Origin: Cardinalis cardinalis
Lineage: Eukaryota; Chordata; Aves; Passeriformes; Cardinalidae
Assembly: GCA_014549065.1 (NCBI GenBank)
Contig: JACDOX010000004.1
Location: 2,807,897 to 2,871,896, forward strand
Length of the DNA: 64,000 bases
Reading direction: 5' to 3'
Shown here: positions 1-13,272 of the stretch, in pieces
Position numbering within the stretch: the stretch's first letter is position 1
Layout: every line of letters begins with the position of its first letter
Made by a program: the position numbers and the translations under genes
The notes under the pieces: model-generated
Seen by the model: the letters and a program-made list of their open reading frames with translations, nothing else
Databases searched by the model: none
What the model was told of the DNA's origin: nothing

Positions 1-1350
1 TTTTAATTTGTATCATAGGCCCTCACATGGGGCTACTACAAGGAAGCTGCACCATAATGATAGACCTAATTTTGTTTGTTGCAAAATTTAGTGAAGTATT
101 TGATGTAAATAGCTGTTGAAGCCCTCATTCCTAAGCTTGCATTACTTGGGGAAGCCCTGCTCAAATAATTGGTTAGTATTGGAATGAATTGGGAAGAATA
201 TTTGGTATTGGAGAGGCTTTTACCATAGAAAACCACTGTACAATAATTCAAGCACCTAGAATAATGGAAAAAAAACTTCAGAAGGTTCTTTGAGGCCTGT
301 TCTTTACTGTACTTTTGTTCCTACAAGTAAAGTAAAAATTAGAATCTTCAAATATATCAGTAAGATACTTTTTCATTCTTTGTAATAGAAGCAGTGCAGG
401 TAATTAAATCTGTAGAAAAAATAATTATGTACTCTGCAGTCTATTTTAAACATCTGTGAAAAATAACTAAGAAAAGGTAAGTTTATTGGAAAATTAATTT
501 CATATTTTAAGAGCTGTTCCTCATTTGCAAAGGTTTTATAATCTTCAAATGCAAGAATTGCCACTGTCTCTGTACAGTGGTTCTTTCCTGGTAAAAATAT
601 AATTTTTCAGAGAGACCAATGGGACCAAAGTATTACTGTAACTGATGATTTGTACTTTATAAGATTTAAACATGCATTAAATTCTTATAAGCATAATTTC
701 CTGTATCAACTATAAAATTTAGTTTTTCAAAACATTCTCTAAGTTTGTTTTGGACTACACATACATATTTATGTTCCTTTTGGTACTGCAGCTTGTTGTG
801 AATATTGTTGGAGAAAGGTCTGAACTTGAACAATTGCAAGATGGAGATCTTTTGAGATGCAAGAGAAAGCTTTTACTGAATTTGTGTGTCTGTGTTTGCA
901 AAATTGAACTTTATTGAGTTCTGTTGTTTTGCTACCTCCTCTTCCAGTAGTTTTTCATCTTAGATTTTGAGGTGTATATTGTTCTTTTCCTGTTAATGCT
1001 GTTTTACTGATGTTTTGTTACTAATAGTTCCATATTTTACTGCATATTAGTTTTGGTGCCACTCTTCAGTAAAAAAATTAGGTGGTGAAATAGTATGAGG
1101 CTAAAGATTTTGAGTAATTTTAGCAGATGTTATCCTGCTATAATTTGTTTTCTTTATTGATTCCCTATTTGAGGGTTGAGTAGAAGTCATATACCCTCAG
1201 AATAAAAAAAAAAATTGCAATAATAAATATGTTACAACAGGTATCTGAAGGTATGTTTCCATGTATTCTTTTATTATATGCATAGATACACACAAACATG
1301 TACAAATATCTATGAAGAATCCAAGATATGTGTGGTTTTTGTTTCAACAG
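1..1350 (+). other. ASCC3: ASCC3 intron, 3' portion upstream of exon A
   Basis: AT-rich intronic sequence. The 3' end has a pyrimidine-biased run and ends in CAACAG directly before exon A. No repeat family, RNA gene or convincing coding stretch was recognised. Short open frames here are consistent with chance. Confidence 0.8.
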
Positions 1351-1551
1351 ATTGGACAACTTGCTTTTAAAGGCATGAAAAGGCTAAACCGAATCCAGTC
1401 TATAGTTTTNGAGACTGCCTACAACACAAACGAGAACATGCTGATCTGTGCCCCCACTGGAGCTGGGAAGACTAACATTGCCATGCTGACAATCCTTCAT
1501 GAAATTCGCCAGCATGTCCAGCATGGTGTTATCAAAAAAGATGAGTTTAAG
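1351..1551 (+). CDS. ASCC3: ASCC3 exon A: Q motif and Walker A of helicase cassette 1
   Basis: Internal exon of 67 codons, phase 0 at both ends, preceded by TTTCAACAG and followed by the donor GTAGGA. The translation starts IGQLAFKGMKRLNRIQ, which carries the Q motif (Gln at exon residue 16) that contacts the adenine of ATP. It then holds the Walker A loop APTGAGKT (residues 34-41, bases 1450-1473) that binds the ATP phosphates. The segment LTILHEIRQH is the following helix of RecA1. An N at 1410 leaves residue 20 as Phe or Leu; the family expects Phe. The frame is open upstream of 1351, but those codons are intronic: the splice acceptor and family alignment end the homology at Ile-1. The identity is clear from near-complete agreement with the vertebrate ASCC3 family as I remember it. 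Confidence 0.96.
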
Positions 1552-2010
1552 GTAGGAGTTTAATGAACCAAATAACAGCTTTTTAACTTGTAAGGTAAAA
1601 TCTATCATATATTGTACATGGAATATGAAATCAGGAAGTTCTCAAGGATATTAGACTTTTCCAAGTTAAAGATAAGGCTAGTTTTGATTTACTTCATTAT
1701 TATTAAAGCTATTCTTATTTGTGTTCTAAAAATCTTATTATGTGAATAAAAAGCTATGAAAATGCATTTAGCTTTCATGCAGAACCAATTTTCAAAGCGA
1801 TGAGGCTGTATAAACAAAATCCATTGTCCTTTAAACAGCTGCACACTTATCCAACAAAGATAACTACTTTTCATATATCACTATTAAGATTTTTCACTGT
1901 AAGTGCCTGGCATCATATTTCACAATAAATTGTGATTTGTAATGGTTGCCATGAAACAAACGACATTGTGGGGTTTGCTCATTTATCAAGTGAGTGTTGT
2001 TTTGGTGCAG
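1552..2010 (+). other. ASCC3: Short ASCC3 intron A-B (459 bp)
   Basis: GT-AG intron, by far the shortest here. The donor is GTAGGAGTT and the acceptor is TTTTGGTGCAG. No repeat or other feature was seen. Confidence 0.9.
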
Positions 2011-2151
2011 ATTGTGTATGTTGCTCCTATGAAGGCTTTGGCAGCCGAAATGACAAATTACTTCAGCAAGCGTCTGGAACCACTTGGCATTACTGTGAAA
2101 GAGCTGACTGGTGATATGCAACTGTCAAAAGGCGAAATTCTACGAACACAG
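2011..2151 (+). CDS. ASCC3: ASCC3 exon B: motif Ia and TGD segment of RecA1
   Basis: Internal exon of 47 codons, phase 0 on both sides, between acceptor TTGGTGCAG and donor GTATGC. It starts IVYVAPMKALAAEM. APMKALAAE (residues 5-13, bases 2023-2049) is motif Ia, which grips the nucleic-acid strand. ELTGD follows, with TGD at residues 33-35 (bases 2107-2115), the motif Ib-region signature of Ski2/Brr2-like helicases. The exon ends at RTQ and joins without shift to MLVTTPEKWD of exon C, 26 kb downstream. No disruption or ambiguous codon is present. Confidence 0.96.
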
Positions 2152-2437
2152 GTATGCTTAATCCTTCCAAATACTGTTCTCTATGTGTGTGCATTTGTAC
2201 CTTTTCATAGGTGCACTGCTCTTCAAACTCCTTGTAACTGTATTGGTTAATTAGCTGAAGCATTATTACTACACCTGTAATTACAGTGATTATGAACACT
2301 GATATAAGTTCAGAATTCTTCAATAAAAACCGTCTTCGAGAAGTTTAAAGTTTGGTCTGCAAAGGATAAGTTCCAAATAAATCCAGAATGCNGTAACAAC
2401 ATTGTTGCTAATATATTAAAATAACACTTACCTTCTT

Positions 2438-2496
2438 TAAAAAAAAACCAAAAAAACCCAACCAAACAAAAAAAAACCCCAGCAACAAACAAAAAC
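2438..2496. repeat. A/C-rich low-complexity tract
   Basis: About 60 bases made of A runs broken by C and CC, including AAAAAAACC, AAACAAAA and AACCCC blocks. Similar patches occur at about 7300-7365 and 13243-13272. Such tracts are common bird low-complexity DNA. No function is visible. Confidence 0.7.
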
Positions 2497-5400
2497 TGTA
2501 GGTTCCTGTTATTGGCTAATCTTACTGTTCCTCATTTGTCCTTGAAAAGTATAAGATCACTAGGCTAAACATTTGAACATTCATAGAAATGAATAAAATT
2601 TGTAGGTTTAGTCTCTTAAATAGGATTGCATAAATGGAGATTATTTTGTTTTAACAGATGCTTTTTGCCATATTTATTTCATGTTGTTTGTGTCAGTGAA
2701 ATATCATTTTTCTAAAATCTTGAGATACTTGTATATCTGTTATTGCATACAGTTCCATGTGATTACCCTTTCACCTTCTTCCTGGTCCAAGAAGCANAAA
2801 AAAGAACTGGTTGTATTATCAATATGAACATTTATAACTATATTAATTGTTGATCCAGATAAGTGATATTTTAGCAGTCTTAACTTTGAGGTATTTAACA
2901 TTTTTATGGTGAGTAGAGAGAGAAACCCTCCAGATGACAAGAATATATGTAAGTATGTAATTAATGAATAGGAGGACTGCTGCAGTGGTTATCCAGTATG
3001 AAGCTGTGAATAGCAATTAGAAGATGTATATGCATACATATTGGTACATACAGTCACAATAGTGTGGTAACCAATAAATAGCAAACCAATATCAATGAGT
3101 GACAGTAAAATCACTGGTACTTTTATCAGAGTGACTTTGCANCACCATCTACCTAAAATCTGAGTTTACAAAATTAAAAAAGTTTGGTAGGAACTTTTAG
3201 TAATTGAAGTTATTTAGATACAGCAAATTACCATTTTAAATTGCTTCCTGTTTTCACAGTACTTTTCAGCTAGGNCACATAATCAAGTAGATCATGGTTT
3301 TAATAGAGAGAGAGATAATGTGTAATCACTGCTGAAACTGAAAGTGACAGTAGAAAAGCCTGCTCTGAATGTAAGGACAAAGCTGGATGAACAGAATGAA
3401 TGTAGAATGGAAAAGTGCTATTTTGCTTGCTCTTCTAGTTACCAATATAATTCCTACAATCTCACCTCATTATTAGTACTCTGCTTATATCCAGCAAAAA
3501 ATGTAAGGGAACAAAGGAAACAAAAAATATTTCAGGATTTATTAAAAAAATATGTTAGGGAAGTAGTTTACAAAGCTGAAATTTATTACTCTTGTAATGG
3601 GAACTTATTAATATATACAGATTATTAACTTAGAGAAACTTAGTAACTTGAGTGTAGAAAGACTATCTGGTTCATCATGCTGTTTTAGTTCATCCAGCAT
3701 GCTACTACTAGTATAAGTCTTAATTTTGTGGTGGGGAAGAGGCTAAAGCAGATTGATTTTAAAAAAATCAAGGAGAAATAGAAAAGGGAGGATGTGGGTT
3801 AAATCTTTTTTTTTCCCTGCCATGGACTCATTTTATTGCTTTGAAATCAGCTTTTTTTGCCTGAAAGTTACCTTCAAGGGATTTCTACAGTTTCCTATGT
3901 ATGTCATGGTATAGAAACACTAATCTGAAGTGTATTTGTAGTTTCAAAACCTTTGGGAAGAGTGGAGATGAAAGAAAAATGGTGTCCAGAATTGGAAAAA
4001 TTTGGAAGCCATTGTGTTTGTGACCCAAAACTCAGTTCCTACATTTTCAAAGAAACTATAGTTGTTGATTAATTTCACTTTTGCTTGTGCTCAATTTTGT
4101 GTCTTTGGTCTTCAAAACATTGGGAAGGTTAAAAGTAAAAAAAATATAAAGGCTAAAATTCTGGGACAGTGAAATAACATGAAATAACAATTTAATGTTT
4201 TCTCTTGTTCGTCGTATCTAGTCAGTCTTATGATTAATCAGAAATGTGGAAGGTGAGGATGAGATTATACCAGTCCAAGAGTTACCAGTGTAATTGCTGC
4301 TACTGTTCTTGAAGATTCTGGAGCCCAGCAGCATGCAATGTTTCATTGCTGCAAAACAAAGCAAATATGTGGCATGTTACAANCTGAGGAAAGAGCACTT
4401 GCTTGTGCTGGATCTTGCTTATTGTTCTGCACATACACTGTTTTCTATCAAAACTCATGAGCTTTCTTTGCTCAACTAGGCACTTTAAACCACTTCATCC
4501 AAGCAGGTTTCTTTCACCATTTTTTACCTTGTATTAAATTGATTCTTGCTGCAAAACTTCATTTTACTTGTCAGCCTCTCTAATGCACACATTTCTCAGA
4601 GAGGAATACTCTGATAGGTGTTGCTGCTTTCTTTATAGTTTCAGATTTGCTTTGCCAGTCATTGCTCTGTTTTCTAGCCTTTAGTANTGTAAGTAATGAA
4701 GTACCTTTGTTTAACAGAAAAGCAGTTTTTCCTGTAAGAATTAATGCTANAGCAGGTAGATGCATGCACACAATTTATATACACAGGGACAGTATGTATC
4801 ATATATACTGTGTATATATATGAGGCAGTAAAAGGCAGAAAGCAGGATCATCAGCTGAAGTAGATGCTAATATTTAAGGCTGGATAACATTTTCACAAGA
4901 TCTCAGCTGGTACTTCTAGGCAACTGAAGGTCTGATAAATATCTCCTGTGACAGTTGTCTTCTGCCTGTTTTCTGAGNAGTTGCATTTTCACTACCTTTA
5001 TTTCTGTCCTCAGGTGAATCAAATCAGTCACGATGAAAGATNTAAAAATAAGGTGATTGTCAGGTATTAGTTAGAAGTAGTGCTTAAGTGACAATCCTGA
5101 TCATTTTCTGCTTCCTTTCCATCCTGCTTGCTTCATCCTTCATACTTTGCCTGTGTGTATTTAAAGAAATGCCTTTTGTAAGTTATTGCATGTAGCTCTA
5201 CTGCTTATCCTGATGAGGAAAAATTGCTTTATCTGACAAATTGGTAACTGTCTCCCTTCTCAGGAATGCACCCTTAATGTACAGTGGGAGGTACCACTAT
5301 TATTTTTTTCTACAAATATTTTTAAAGTATATAAATGCTAGCAAAAAAAAAAAAAGTATTAAGGAGTTTAAATTTTCATTCCCTTTATGGTGAAATAAAA

Positions 5401-7299
5401 TCTTTTAAATATTTTTGAAAACTTCCATTTAAAAAGGTCTATAGCACATTTTTCCAGCAATAACTCTCTCTATGCTTTCCATGCTGTCATTTATACCCAT
5501 CCAGAAGGTAGCCATGTTTCTTGCTGCTCCATACTTCTATGGTATTATAAATTGTATTATTTTACTTCCAATGCTATTATTGAATATTCATTAACATTAC
5601 TATGTTTCCAACACACTTCATAAGCTTTTAAAATAAGTTATTTCTGATTTTACTAATAATGAAATTGATTTAAAAAGAAAAAGGAAAATAGTTTTTATTG
5701 ACTCTTCAGTCAGTTTTCCAGCATGCTCCCCACATCTTATGCACTGAAAGCCACAGTTACAAGTTTAATGTGGGATGTGTTAAAACTCTGAGACGATTTC
5801 CCTTCATAGAAACATAGAATTGTTTGACCTTGCATTTGCAACAAATACAATGTAGTTTAGTTATCTTTTGAAAGTTTGGAGAATACAGCTGGAATTGGAG
5901 CAGTATAGATTTNTAAGGTAATCACCAAGTTTGAAAGCAGTGCCTTGCCCTGGGCACAGTTGTATTGCAAGCTGATGGATGAGTGGCATCATGCCTTAGC
6001 TTGTGCAAAACAGTGGTACAGANTGCAGAAATGCCTTCTGGCCTTAATACAAAGTTAGTGGGCATCAAAAAATGTAGAAGATAATTTCTTTTTAATGTTT
6101 TATGTGAACATAGCATAAAACAAAGTTAATATCCTTAGCATAATGTAGTAAAAGCTTTTCAAAGTTTATTCCACTTTTATAAACTTTAAATATAGTTTTT
6201 GAAAATTACCCTGTTAAATATATTTTATTTTCTTTTTAAAGAAAATTATTTTGATGTTTTATTGCACCTTCAGTTAGTGTGAATGTTTCTCACCTTTAAA
6301 CTGGTACCTTGGCAGTTTTGTATTAGATGCATTTTGGTATAATCATTGTCAACAGCCTGCATTCTAATTCAAATAAGTGCATGTAAGTGAGACTGACATT
6401 TTGAATTTGGAACAAGTTTTCTATAATGTTTTTTGCTTTATTTTGTGCCTCAGACCTGCAGTTACAAGCAAAATTACTTTTATTGGTCTTAGATCTCTTC
6501 TTTTGCTTTGAGGAGTTCCTGACTGTCATGAGCCTTACTTGTTACAGAAATGTATTAGTGTTAAGGCCAGATCATAAGTTCTTCCTGTGTTGCTAAAATT
6601 ATGTAGTAGTTGGAAACAAATCTGGTCAAATTTTGAAAGCAGGCTAATTTCCTCAGCCTATAAACCTCTACATATATCTATTCCTTCATTCTCCTATTGT
6701 TGGAGTTAAAGGGATTCAGACAGCAGGAAAAAGAAATTTACTGTCTTNTAAATAAATGTTATGAGAAAATTAATCAAGCTGTAATTAGTGTGTGAATAGT
6801 CCTGATTCTGCCGCTTCTGAACTATTGAATATTTTTTTTAATTCTATAGGAATATAGATTTTTTTTTAACAAAAGCATTTATATTTTTGTTGTGGTTCTT
6901 CTTGATCAAAAAATTAANTACAGAGAAAGCAAGATCATTCGTTTAAAACATGTTATTGGATTTTCTGTAACATTTAAATAGTACTCAGGTGCTTAGAGGT
7001 CCACAGAAAGAGCTGTATACATTTACTGAACTGCAAGGCTGTGCCTGTCAACATGGGCCTGAAGGACATCACAGAAACAAACATCTCCAAGACTGCTAGN
7101 CTTCTGCTGGACTCCACATATCTGTCTTTTTTCTGTCACAGATTTGATAAACATTAATTTCATGTCTGATNAAAGAAGGAGGTATCAGAAGCAATTCAGA
7201 AGCTCTATCTCGCCTTAGTCTGCTTTCAACCTAATGTGCTTCTAAAACATTCTTCCTTAATGAGGGCACAAAATGGGAAAACTATAGGAGCATTCACCC

Positions 7300-7365
7300 A
7301 TTTAAAACAAAAAAAAAAACTAAAAAACCCCCGAACACATAACAGCAAACAAACCAAAAAACTCC
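7300..7365. repeat. A/C-rich low-complexity tract
   Basis: An A-run-rich stretch with interspersed C blocks, of the same style as the tract near 2.45 kb. It probably arose by slippage or is the tail of an unrecognised insertion. Confidence 0.6.
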
Positions 7366-7717
7366 TTCATTCTTTGTGACCTCTAAAAAATTCCATGATG
7401 TTCAAGAATTTGAATTCAAAGTTTACATTTTTTGCTGTCATGTCTGGGTAGTGAAGAAAGTCCTCCTAAACTTGATTTGCACCATCATTTAGAAAATGAG
7501 CAGCTGGCTGTCATATTTGTTCTCTTCCCATCAACCTGTATAAATTAAAGTCACGTTGCTTTCAGAGTTGATTCTTAACATTGCTCACAGTTTATGTGAA
7601 AGCTATTTTCACATTTTGNTAAGAAAATATCTAAACCATAGGTTTAGAAAAGATACCACTTNAATTTGCCAAGTGCCAAACATGTTGAGCAGTTCAAAAA
7701 TGTGAATGATTTCCAGG

Positions 7718-8349
7718 CACCCAGCTCAGAGCAGAAGGAGGGGAGGAGGTGCTCCAGGCACTGGAGCAGAGGTGCCCTCACAGCCCTTTGAAGGCNGTGG
7801 TGGAGCTGATGTCCACCCTGCAGCTCTTGGAGGACCCCACACTGCAACAGGTCCATGGTGCAGTAAAGGAAAAGGTGGCCCATGGAGAGCTCATGCAGGA
7901 ACAGGCTCCTGGCAGGAATTGTGCCTGTGGAAAGGACCCTTGGAGCAATTTGTGAAGATGCATCCNGTGGTAGGGATACACAGCAGAGTGGGGGAAAAGT
8001 GTGAGGAAGGAATGTGTGAGATGAGGTTGTGGACTGACTATAACTCCCATCCCTGAGCTGTGGAGAACTTTGGAACAAAGCTGTGAAGTTGAGCCTGGGG
8101 AGAAGGGGGACTAGCAGGAAGAGGTTTTTAGGTTTTGTCTTTATTGCCTCANTATTGTACTGTACTTTTAGTTTGCAATAATTTTTTCCAAGTCTTTTTT
8201 GCCNATGACAGTAATTGGTACATGACCTCCCAGTCTTTTATCTTGACCCATACACTTTTCTATCTTACTNTCTCCCCCTGTCCAGGAAAGGAGGGGAAGT
8301 GAGGGTGCTTGGGTGGGCATCTGCCAGCTGCGATGGTTGACCTACCACA
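7718..8349 (+). mobile_element. Avian endogenous-retrovirus LTR, 3' part only
   Basis: GC-rich island in AT-rich intron DNA. It has an internally repetitive middle (phrases such as 'tggagcagag' and 'gctccaggcac' recurring with variation) followed by an A/T-rich polyadenylation-like zone and a terminal block ending CCTACCACA. From memory, this order matches the 3' two-thirds of a roughly 1-kb solo LTR family that is widespread in birds and often ends in a CCACCACA-like sequence. The 5' third is missing here, and the matching 5' part of the family appears separately at about 38.1 kb. No gag, pol or env coding sequence is attached. Open frames across it in several directions are by-products of its GC content. 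The exact family name and ERV class are not assigned. Confidence 0.7.
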
Positions 8350-11300
8350 GTTACTTCTAGCTCAGTTAGTTTTAGTTTGGGATTTTTTTAAAATAAAGTT
8401 ACTGCTTTCACTGGTGATTTCATTTTGGTATTTAAAATCCAAGTGAATTTTGTTTAGTTTATTGCAAATGTGATTACCTGGTTATTTTTCTACTTAACTT
8501 TACCCAGATGTTTATCCTTGAAATAAGAGTAATTTAGAACAAAAGGGCAATTCTTATTGAAGAGCACGAGTAATACAACAGTACTGGTGGTGTCATTGTA
8601 ACCAGTAGTGTTGTAAATGAAAAGAGAATTTGTGTAAGCTGCATTTGCATTGGCAAATACATTTGTCTGATTGCTGAAAAGAGTGCTTTTCTTGATGAGG
8701 GGAAATAGNCTGAAGGACCAAGTGTATTTTGACATCTCAAAGATTAGCTGATTAATTGTANTTTTGATGGCAAGGCAGAAGTGAGAAGTGAAGCAGAGAC
8801 CACAAAAGCATCAGAGCTGAATAGGGCAAGTAGTTCTGAGAACAACAAATGGCATTAGGACCTCTGAGTGATATGGATGGTCACTCTGATAGATTCTGTC
8901 AGCTGATAGACTCTGATATTAAGTCATGAAGGCTTTATTCCCTATTGGAATCTGATACTAATAAGATGGAATAATGNTTTTTTCTCAAGTTCTTAACTGC
9001 AATATAAAACTAATCAAGTCCAAAACTATTTGAAGCAAAAGAGGGCTATAAAGTTGAGGTGCCTGCTGTTTCATCTACAGCTTTNTTTTTCTCATATACT
9101 CTTTCTCATTTCCTGCACTTTAATAGGGTAGAGAGATGCTTCTAAATAAAAGCAAAAAGTGAAATTGATTCCTGCTACTTTTCCTGTGTACATTTTATTA
9201 CATTTTAGAGCATTATATTCTATGATATTCTGCAATGTAAGTGCTTCTCAGTTCACAGATGTATAAAGTCCAGTATTAGAGGCTGAATATGCATATACTG
9301 TGACTTTTCTTATTCATATAATAAGTACATGAGATAGTGATTCTTTACAGTAATAAAGATGATGTAATCTTGACATGCATGTCACACTCATTCAAAAATG
9401 TTTCAGTTTATGAGCAAGAATTATGAATGTTTTTATTTCAGAATATCGACAGCTCTTCTCCCATAATACTAATTCACAGGATATTGTATTGTACTGCATT
9501 TTAACAGAAATCAACTGTAGAACACATTTTTTTAAAGGTTGATTTGTCAGTTGCTATCCCATTTGTATTACCACAGCATTTTGTGAAAATTATATTAAGA
9601 ACTTCACTGGAATATGGTGTAGAATGTACAATCTAAAGTGTCTTTGAAGCAAGATAGTGCTATTTTATTTTCTTGTCTCTTGGTGCTTTGTCCCTATCNA
9701 ATCTCCTTTTTGCTTATTCTGTATATTTTGTCCATCCCTGTAAGCACTTACTCTGATGTTAGTCTTCTCCAAATGGCCTTCATTGCCTATTGCANGCCAT
9801 TGGTTTTTTACTTGGAGCTAATATCTGCAAATATCTGTATTACTGTTGACTTTAGATGCCAGTCTATTTCCTTCCAGAAACAAAATTATGCTTTGGATGT
9901 GTTTGATGAATAAAATCTAGAAATCTCTTTTGGTATGAGGAGTTAAACTTTCATGAAGTGGCCTTCTGAAGTGATCCAGCGATTAGAAAGCTCACAGACT
10001 AAAAAACCCTCTGCTTTTCAAGTTGTTCATTTCAAAACCAGAGTTTAACCTGGTTAATAATCTCTCTTCCAGTATGCCTAGAATGTAAAGTAGTGCTGGA
10101 TTCTATGCACACCCGTGGTTTCAATAGCAGAATATCCTCTTTTGATCAAAATTTGGACTGGGACAGGAAGATATCAAANTCTAATTTAAAAGAAAGAAAT
10201 AAAGAAGAAGGGACTTGCCTCTATTTTGAGGCAGTTCAACTTCCTGAATATTCCTTAGTACAACCTTGCTGAAAGAAAACTCTTTCTTCTGAATTTTCAA
10301 AGATATGCACAATCTAAAAAAAGTCTTTCTTTCTCTAAATGAGGTTAAGCCTTACCTTTCAAATGAAAAANAGTATATATTGAAATATTTAGAAGTCCTT
10401 GCTAAAGTGGATGTCTGATAAAGAAGGATCAAAATCTTTTTTATAGTGTAGGATTTCTGTGTCCCAAAGTCATCTCCACTTCACACTGTTGTTTCCATAT
10501 GTATTTCCATTGTTTTAGAAGTTCTCATAGTGTGCAAAATAAAATTTTGCTACCTGATTCATTGATCATGCTATCTTCAGGGAAAAGTGTGTTTAAAAAA
10601 ACCTACTATCCAGGATCTCTTTGAGGCAAGGAGGCTTGATGGCATGCCACAGACTGTTACTTTTTTTTTCTGTCTCACTTTTTTTTTTCTCTAAATGTTA
10701 ACTGTNATTCTGAATTAGTGATTAGCTCTGAAAGCAAGATAATTAAAATATTATCCGANGGGATGTGTCTTTGTACACCTGCAAGATTTGAAATGCTGTG
10801 GGGTGTTTTAAAGTTCTGACTGTGGCAGTCTCTTTGCCAGTAAGCAGTGTGCACTCCCAGCTGATAGCAGTCACACCCAGTTTGTGACCAGTAACACTCA
10901 GGTCCTCAGCTGGGCTGAATTAATTCTCTTCAGCTTTTGGAGGGAGAAAATANAATCCTAAAAGTATTTCAATGGATAAGCAGAAGGAAGAAAAGTTAAG
11001 GTTACTCTCTTCAGAGATCCAAAATAGGAAATAACAGAAAGGAAATGAAGGCATAACCTGGATTAGATGAATCTGCACTTACTTACTTGCAGCTGAGGCA
11101 AATCCTTATATTTGAAGCCCACTTCTTGCAGGTTGGGCTCATTTCTGTAATGCTGATATGCCCATCTGNCTCACCTCAGAAATGAGTTTCCAGGTTTTAG
11201 CACTGTAGTGTTATTTCCTGACCTTTAAAGTCAAGGAAGGAAATTTTCTGTGGGTGCCATTTTTATGAAGTCTATGTTTTTCCCAGTATTCTTACTTCCT

Positions 11301-12690
11301 TACACCAGCTTGGGCAGATAGTAAAGCAGGTGAAAAGTTTTCATGTTAAACACCAGAGAGGTAACTTTGAGCCTCTGATGTTAATTTTTCTACTGAACTC
11401 TTTAACCCTAAAAAATAAAGGCAGTAAACTCTGTGACATCGCGTGTAGGATTCTTGGTTGTCTCTGCTGATGAAACCTATTAGGAAATAAATGAAGTTTG
11501 GCTTGTATAAGAGATTGCTGGATATTTTTCCACTGGGTTCAGTTAATAAGCTTGTTGCTTGGTTGAAATGTTGTCTGCATTGTTTCTGTTGTTTTGTTGC
11601 TGGAGCAACTACATTGCTTTCTCAGGCTGATGTTATCAATCTATGCTTTCAGCACTGGACTTCTTTTTTTTTTTTTTTTTTTGCATCAATCTTCCAAAAT
11701 TCTAGTGAACTTGTTGGAAGCCCTTCTGATTTATGACTCTTCCATTAATATATGTGCCTATGACAGCTGAGATTTTGCCAGTGGGGCAAAGTACTTATAN
11801 ATCATCAAACAGTAGCAGTTTGAATAAAAAATAGTAGTCCTTTATAAGGAACTGAAGGTGCTGTCTGTGACCTAAATTAGTTTCTGCATTTATGACAGAT
11901 TTTACTAAAATCAGTCTTCCCATGCTTCAGAAATTAGAATCACTACTCTTCAGACATGCATTTACATTTTATTTGAAATAATTTACTTTTGAAATAGACA
12001 GATACATTTGTTTATTTTGCTAACATGCCTACTTGCTTGTTGTAATTGCATAATCTGTAGAATTTTAGTGCAGGCTTTGACTAACCTACTTTGTGATTAA
12101 TAATCAAGTGTCACATACAATGATAAAGTGTGAATTGAGTGGCATTCTTTGCTATGACTCACTTGGCTAAAATCTCTATTTTGATTGGGCGGAAAGGTGG
12201 GAGTTAATTTTTGATTTAGCAGTAAAAACCTAGTTGAAATGAGGCCAGATAAAATTACAGACATTTTGAACAACAGGAAAAAATTGGTTTATGTATTCTG
12301 TAGCTAAAGGATACAGAGTTGTTTTGTAATTGCATTCTTGGTAGTGTGTTTCCTTTTATTGGAAATAATTATATTCATGCCTGACTTGGCTACTAGAAGT
12401 TTTTTTAAACTGCTTTAAAACCAGGAGTTTTGAATGTTTTTCTTTTTTTTTCCGTTTAAGTAATAAACTATTTGGCACTGTACTTCAGCACTTAAATGTA
12501 CAAATACAAATACTCAATTTGGATGAAGAGCCCTTGCTACGAGTATATACTCTTGGTTTTTTCCTTTTCCTCTCCAGTGGGCACATTTTTTCATTACTTT
12601 AGGCTTTATCAGTGCATATTCAGTTTTAATATATCTGTACTTTATGCACTTTCATAAATCACTGTCTCTGAAGAGGTTGATATTAAAATT

Positions 12691-13219
12691 TGGGCCGGTT
12701 TTGGCTGGGATAGAGTTAATTTTCTTCATGACCGATAGTATGGACTGTGGTTTGCATTTTTGCTGGATACAGTGTAAATGACACAGGGTTTTTTTGTTAT
12801 TGCTGAGCAGCACTTTCAGAGAGTCGAGGTCTTTTCTGCCTGTTTCCCCAGCCCACCAGCAAGGGTACTGGGGGTGCACAGGGAATTGGGAGGGGGACAA
12901 CTGATCCCAACTAACCACAGGGATATCCCATACCACGGGGCTTCCTCCACAGAGCTGGAGGAAGGAAGGGGGCACATTCAAAGGGACCATTTGTATCCCC
13001 AAGTCACTGTTACACATGATGGATCCCCTGATCACCTGCTGCCAATGGGAAATNGTGAATGAATTCCTTGCTCTGCTTTGAATGCCTTGTGTGCACAGCT
13101 TGTGCTTTACCTGTCTCTACCCTGTATCTCAAGCCTCACTTTTACCCCATCCCACCAGAGAGGACTGCACAAGTGGCTTTCTGGGGCTCAGTTACTGGCT
13201 GGGATTAAACCAAGCCACA
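12691..13219 (+). mobile_element. Degraded avian solo LTR, about 529 bp
   Basis: Begins TG GGCCGGTTTTGGCTGGG and ends GGGATTAAACCAAGCCACA, giving the TG...CA ends expected of an LTR. The start (gttttggctgggatagagtt), the central 'ttgctgagcag' segment and the end (ctggctgggattaaacc) agree with a common bird ERV LTR family recalled from avian genomes. Towards the 3' end, 'accctgtatctcaagcc' resembles the family's polyadenylation region, which fixes + orientation. No internal viral genes flank it, so it reads as a solo LTR left by recombination. I could not find a clean target-site duplication. The 127-codon frame on the opposite strand is non-coding LTR sequence. Confidence 0.72.
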
Positions 13220-13242
13220 ATGGAACTGAAAAAGACTAGCAT

Positions 13243-13272
13243 AAAAATATAAAAAACAAACAAACAAAAAGA
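13243..13272. repeat. AAAC-type low-complexity tract
   Basis: Short run built from AAAC units, immediately after the solo LTR. Slippage-type simple sequence. Confidence 0.6.

Noticed and set aside
1261..1350. In-frame codons upstream of exon A, including an ATG
   Set aside because: The open frame runs back through the CAACAG acceptor into the intron. ASCC3 homology begins exactly at 1351, so this is not a start.
5800..5850. Possible minus-strand CR1 tail ('tcatagaaacatagaattgttt')
   Set aside because: Resembles the reversed CR1 tail for only about 25 bases, with no adjoining CR1 body. Too short to call.
7644..8078. 144-codon open frame on the minus strand
   Set aside because: It lies across the GC-rich internal repeats of an LTR. 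Frames are open in several directions at once, which signals repeat structure rather than a protein.
9638..9913. 91-codon hydrophobic open frame
   Set aside because: Looks membrane-like only because T-rich DNA encodes Phe, Leu and Ile. No start context or homology.
12652..13035. 127-codon open frame on the minus strand
   Set aside because: Antisense to the solo LTR at 12691-13219. No retroviral or cellular protein features.
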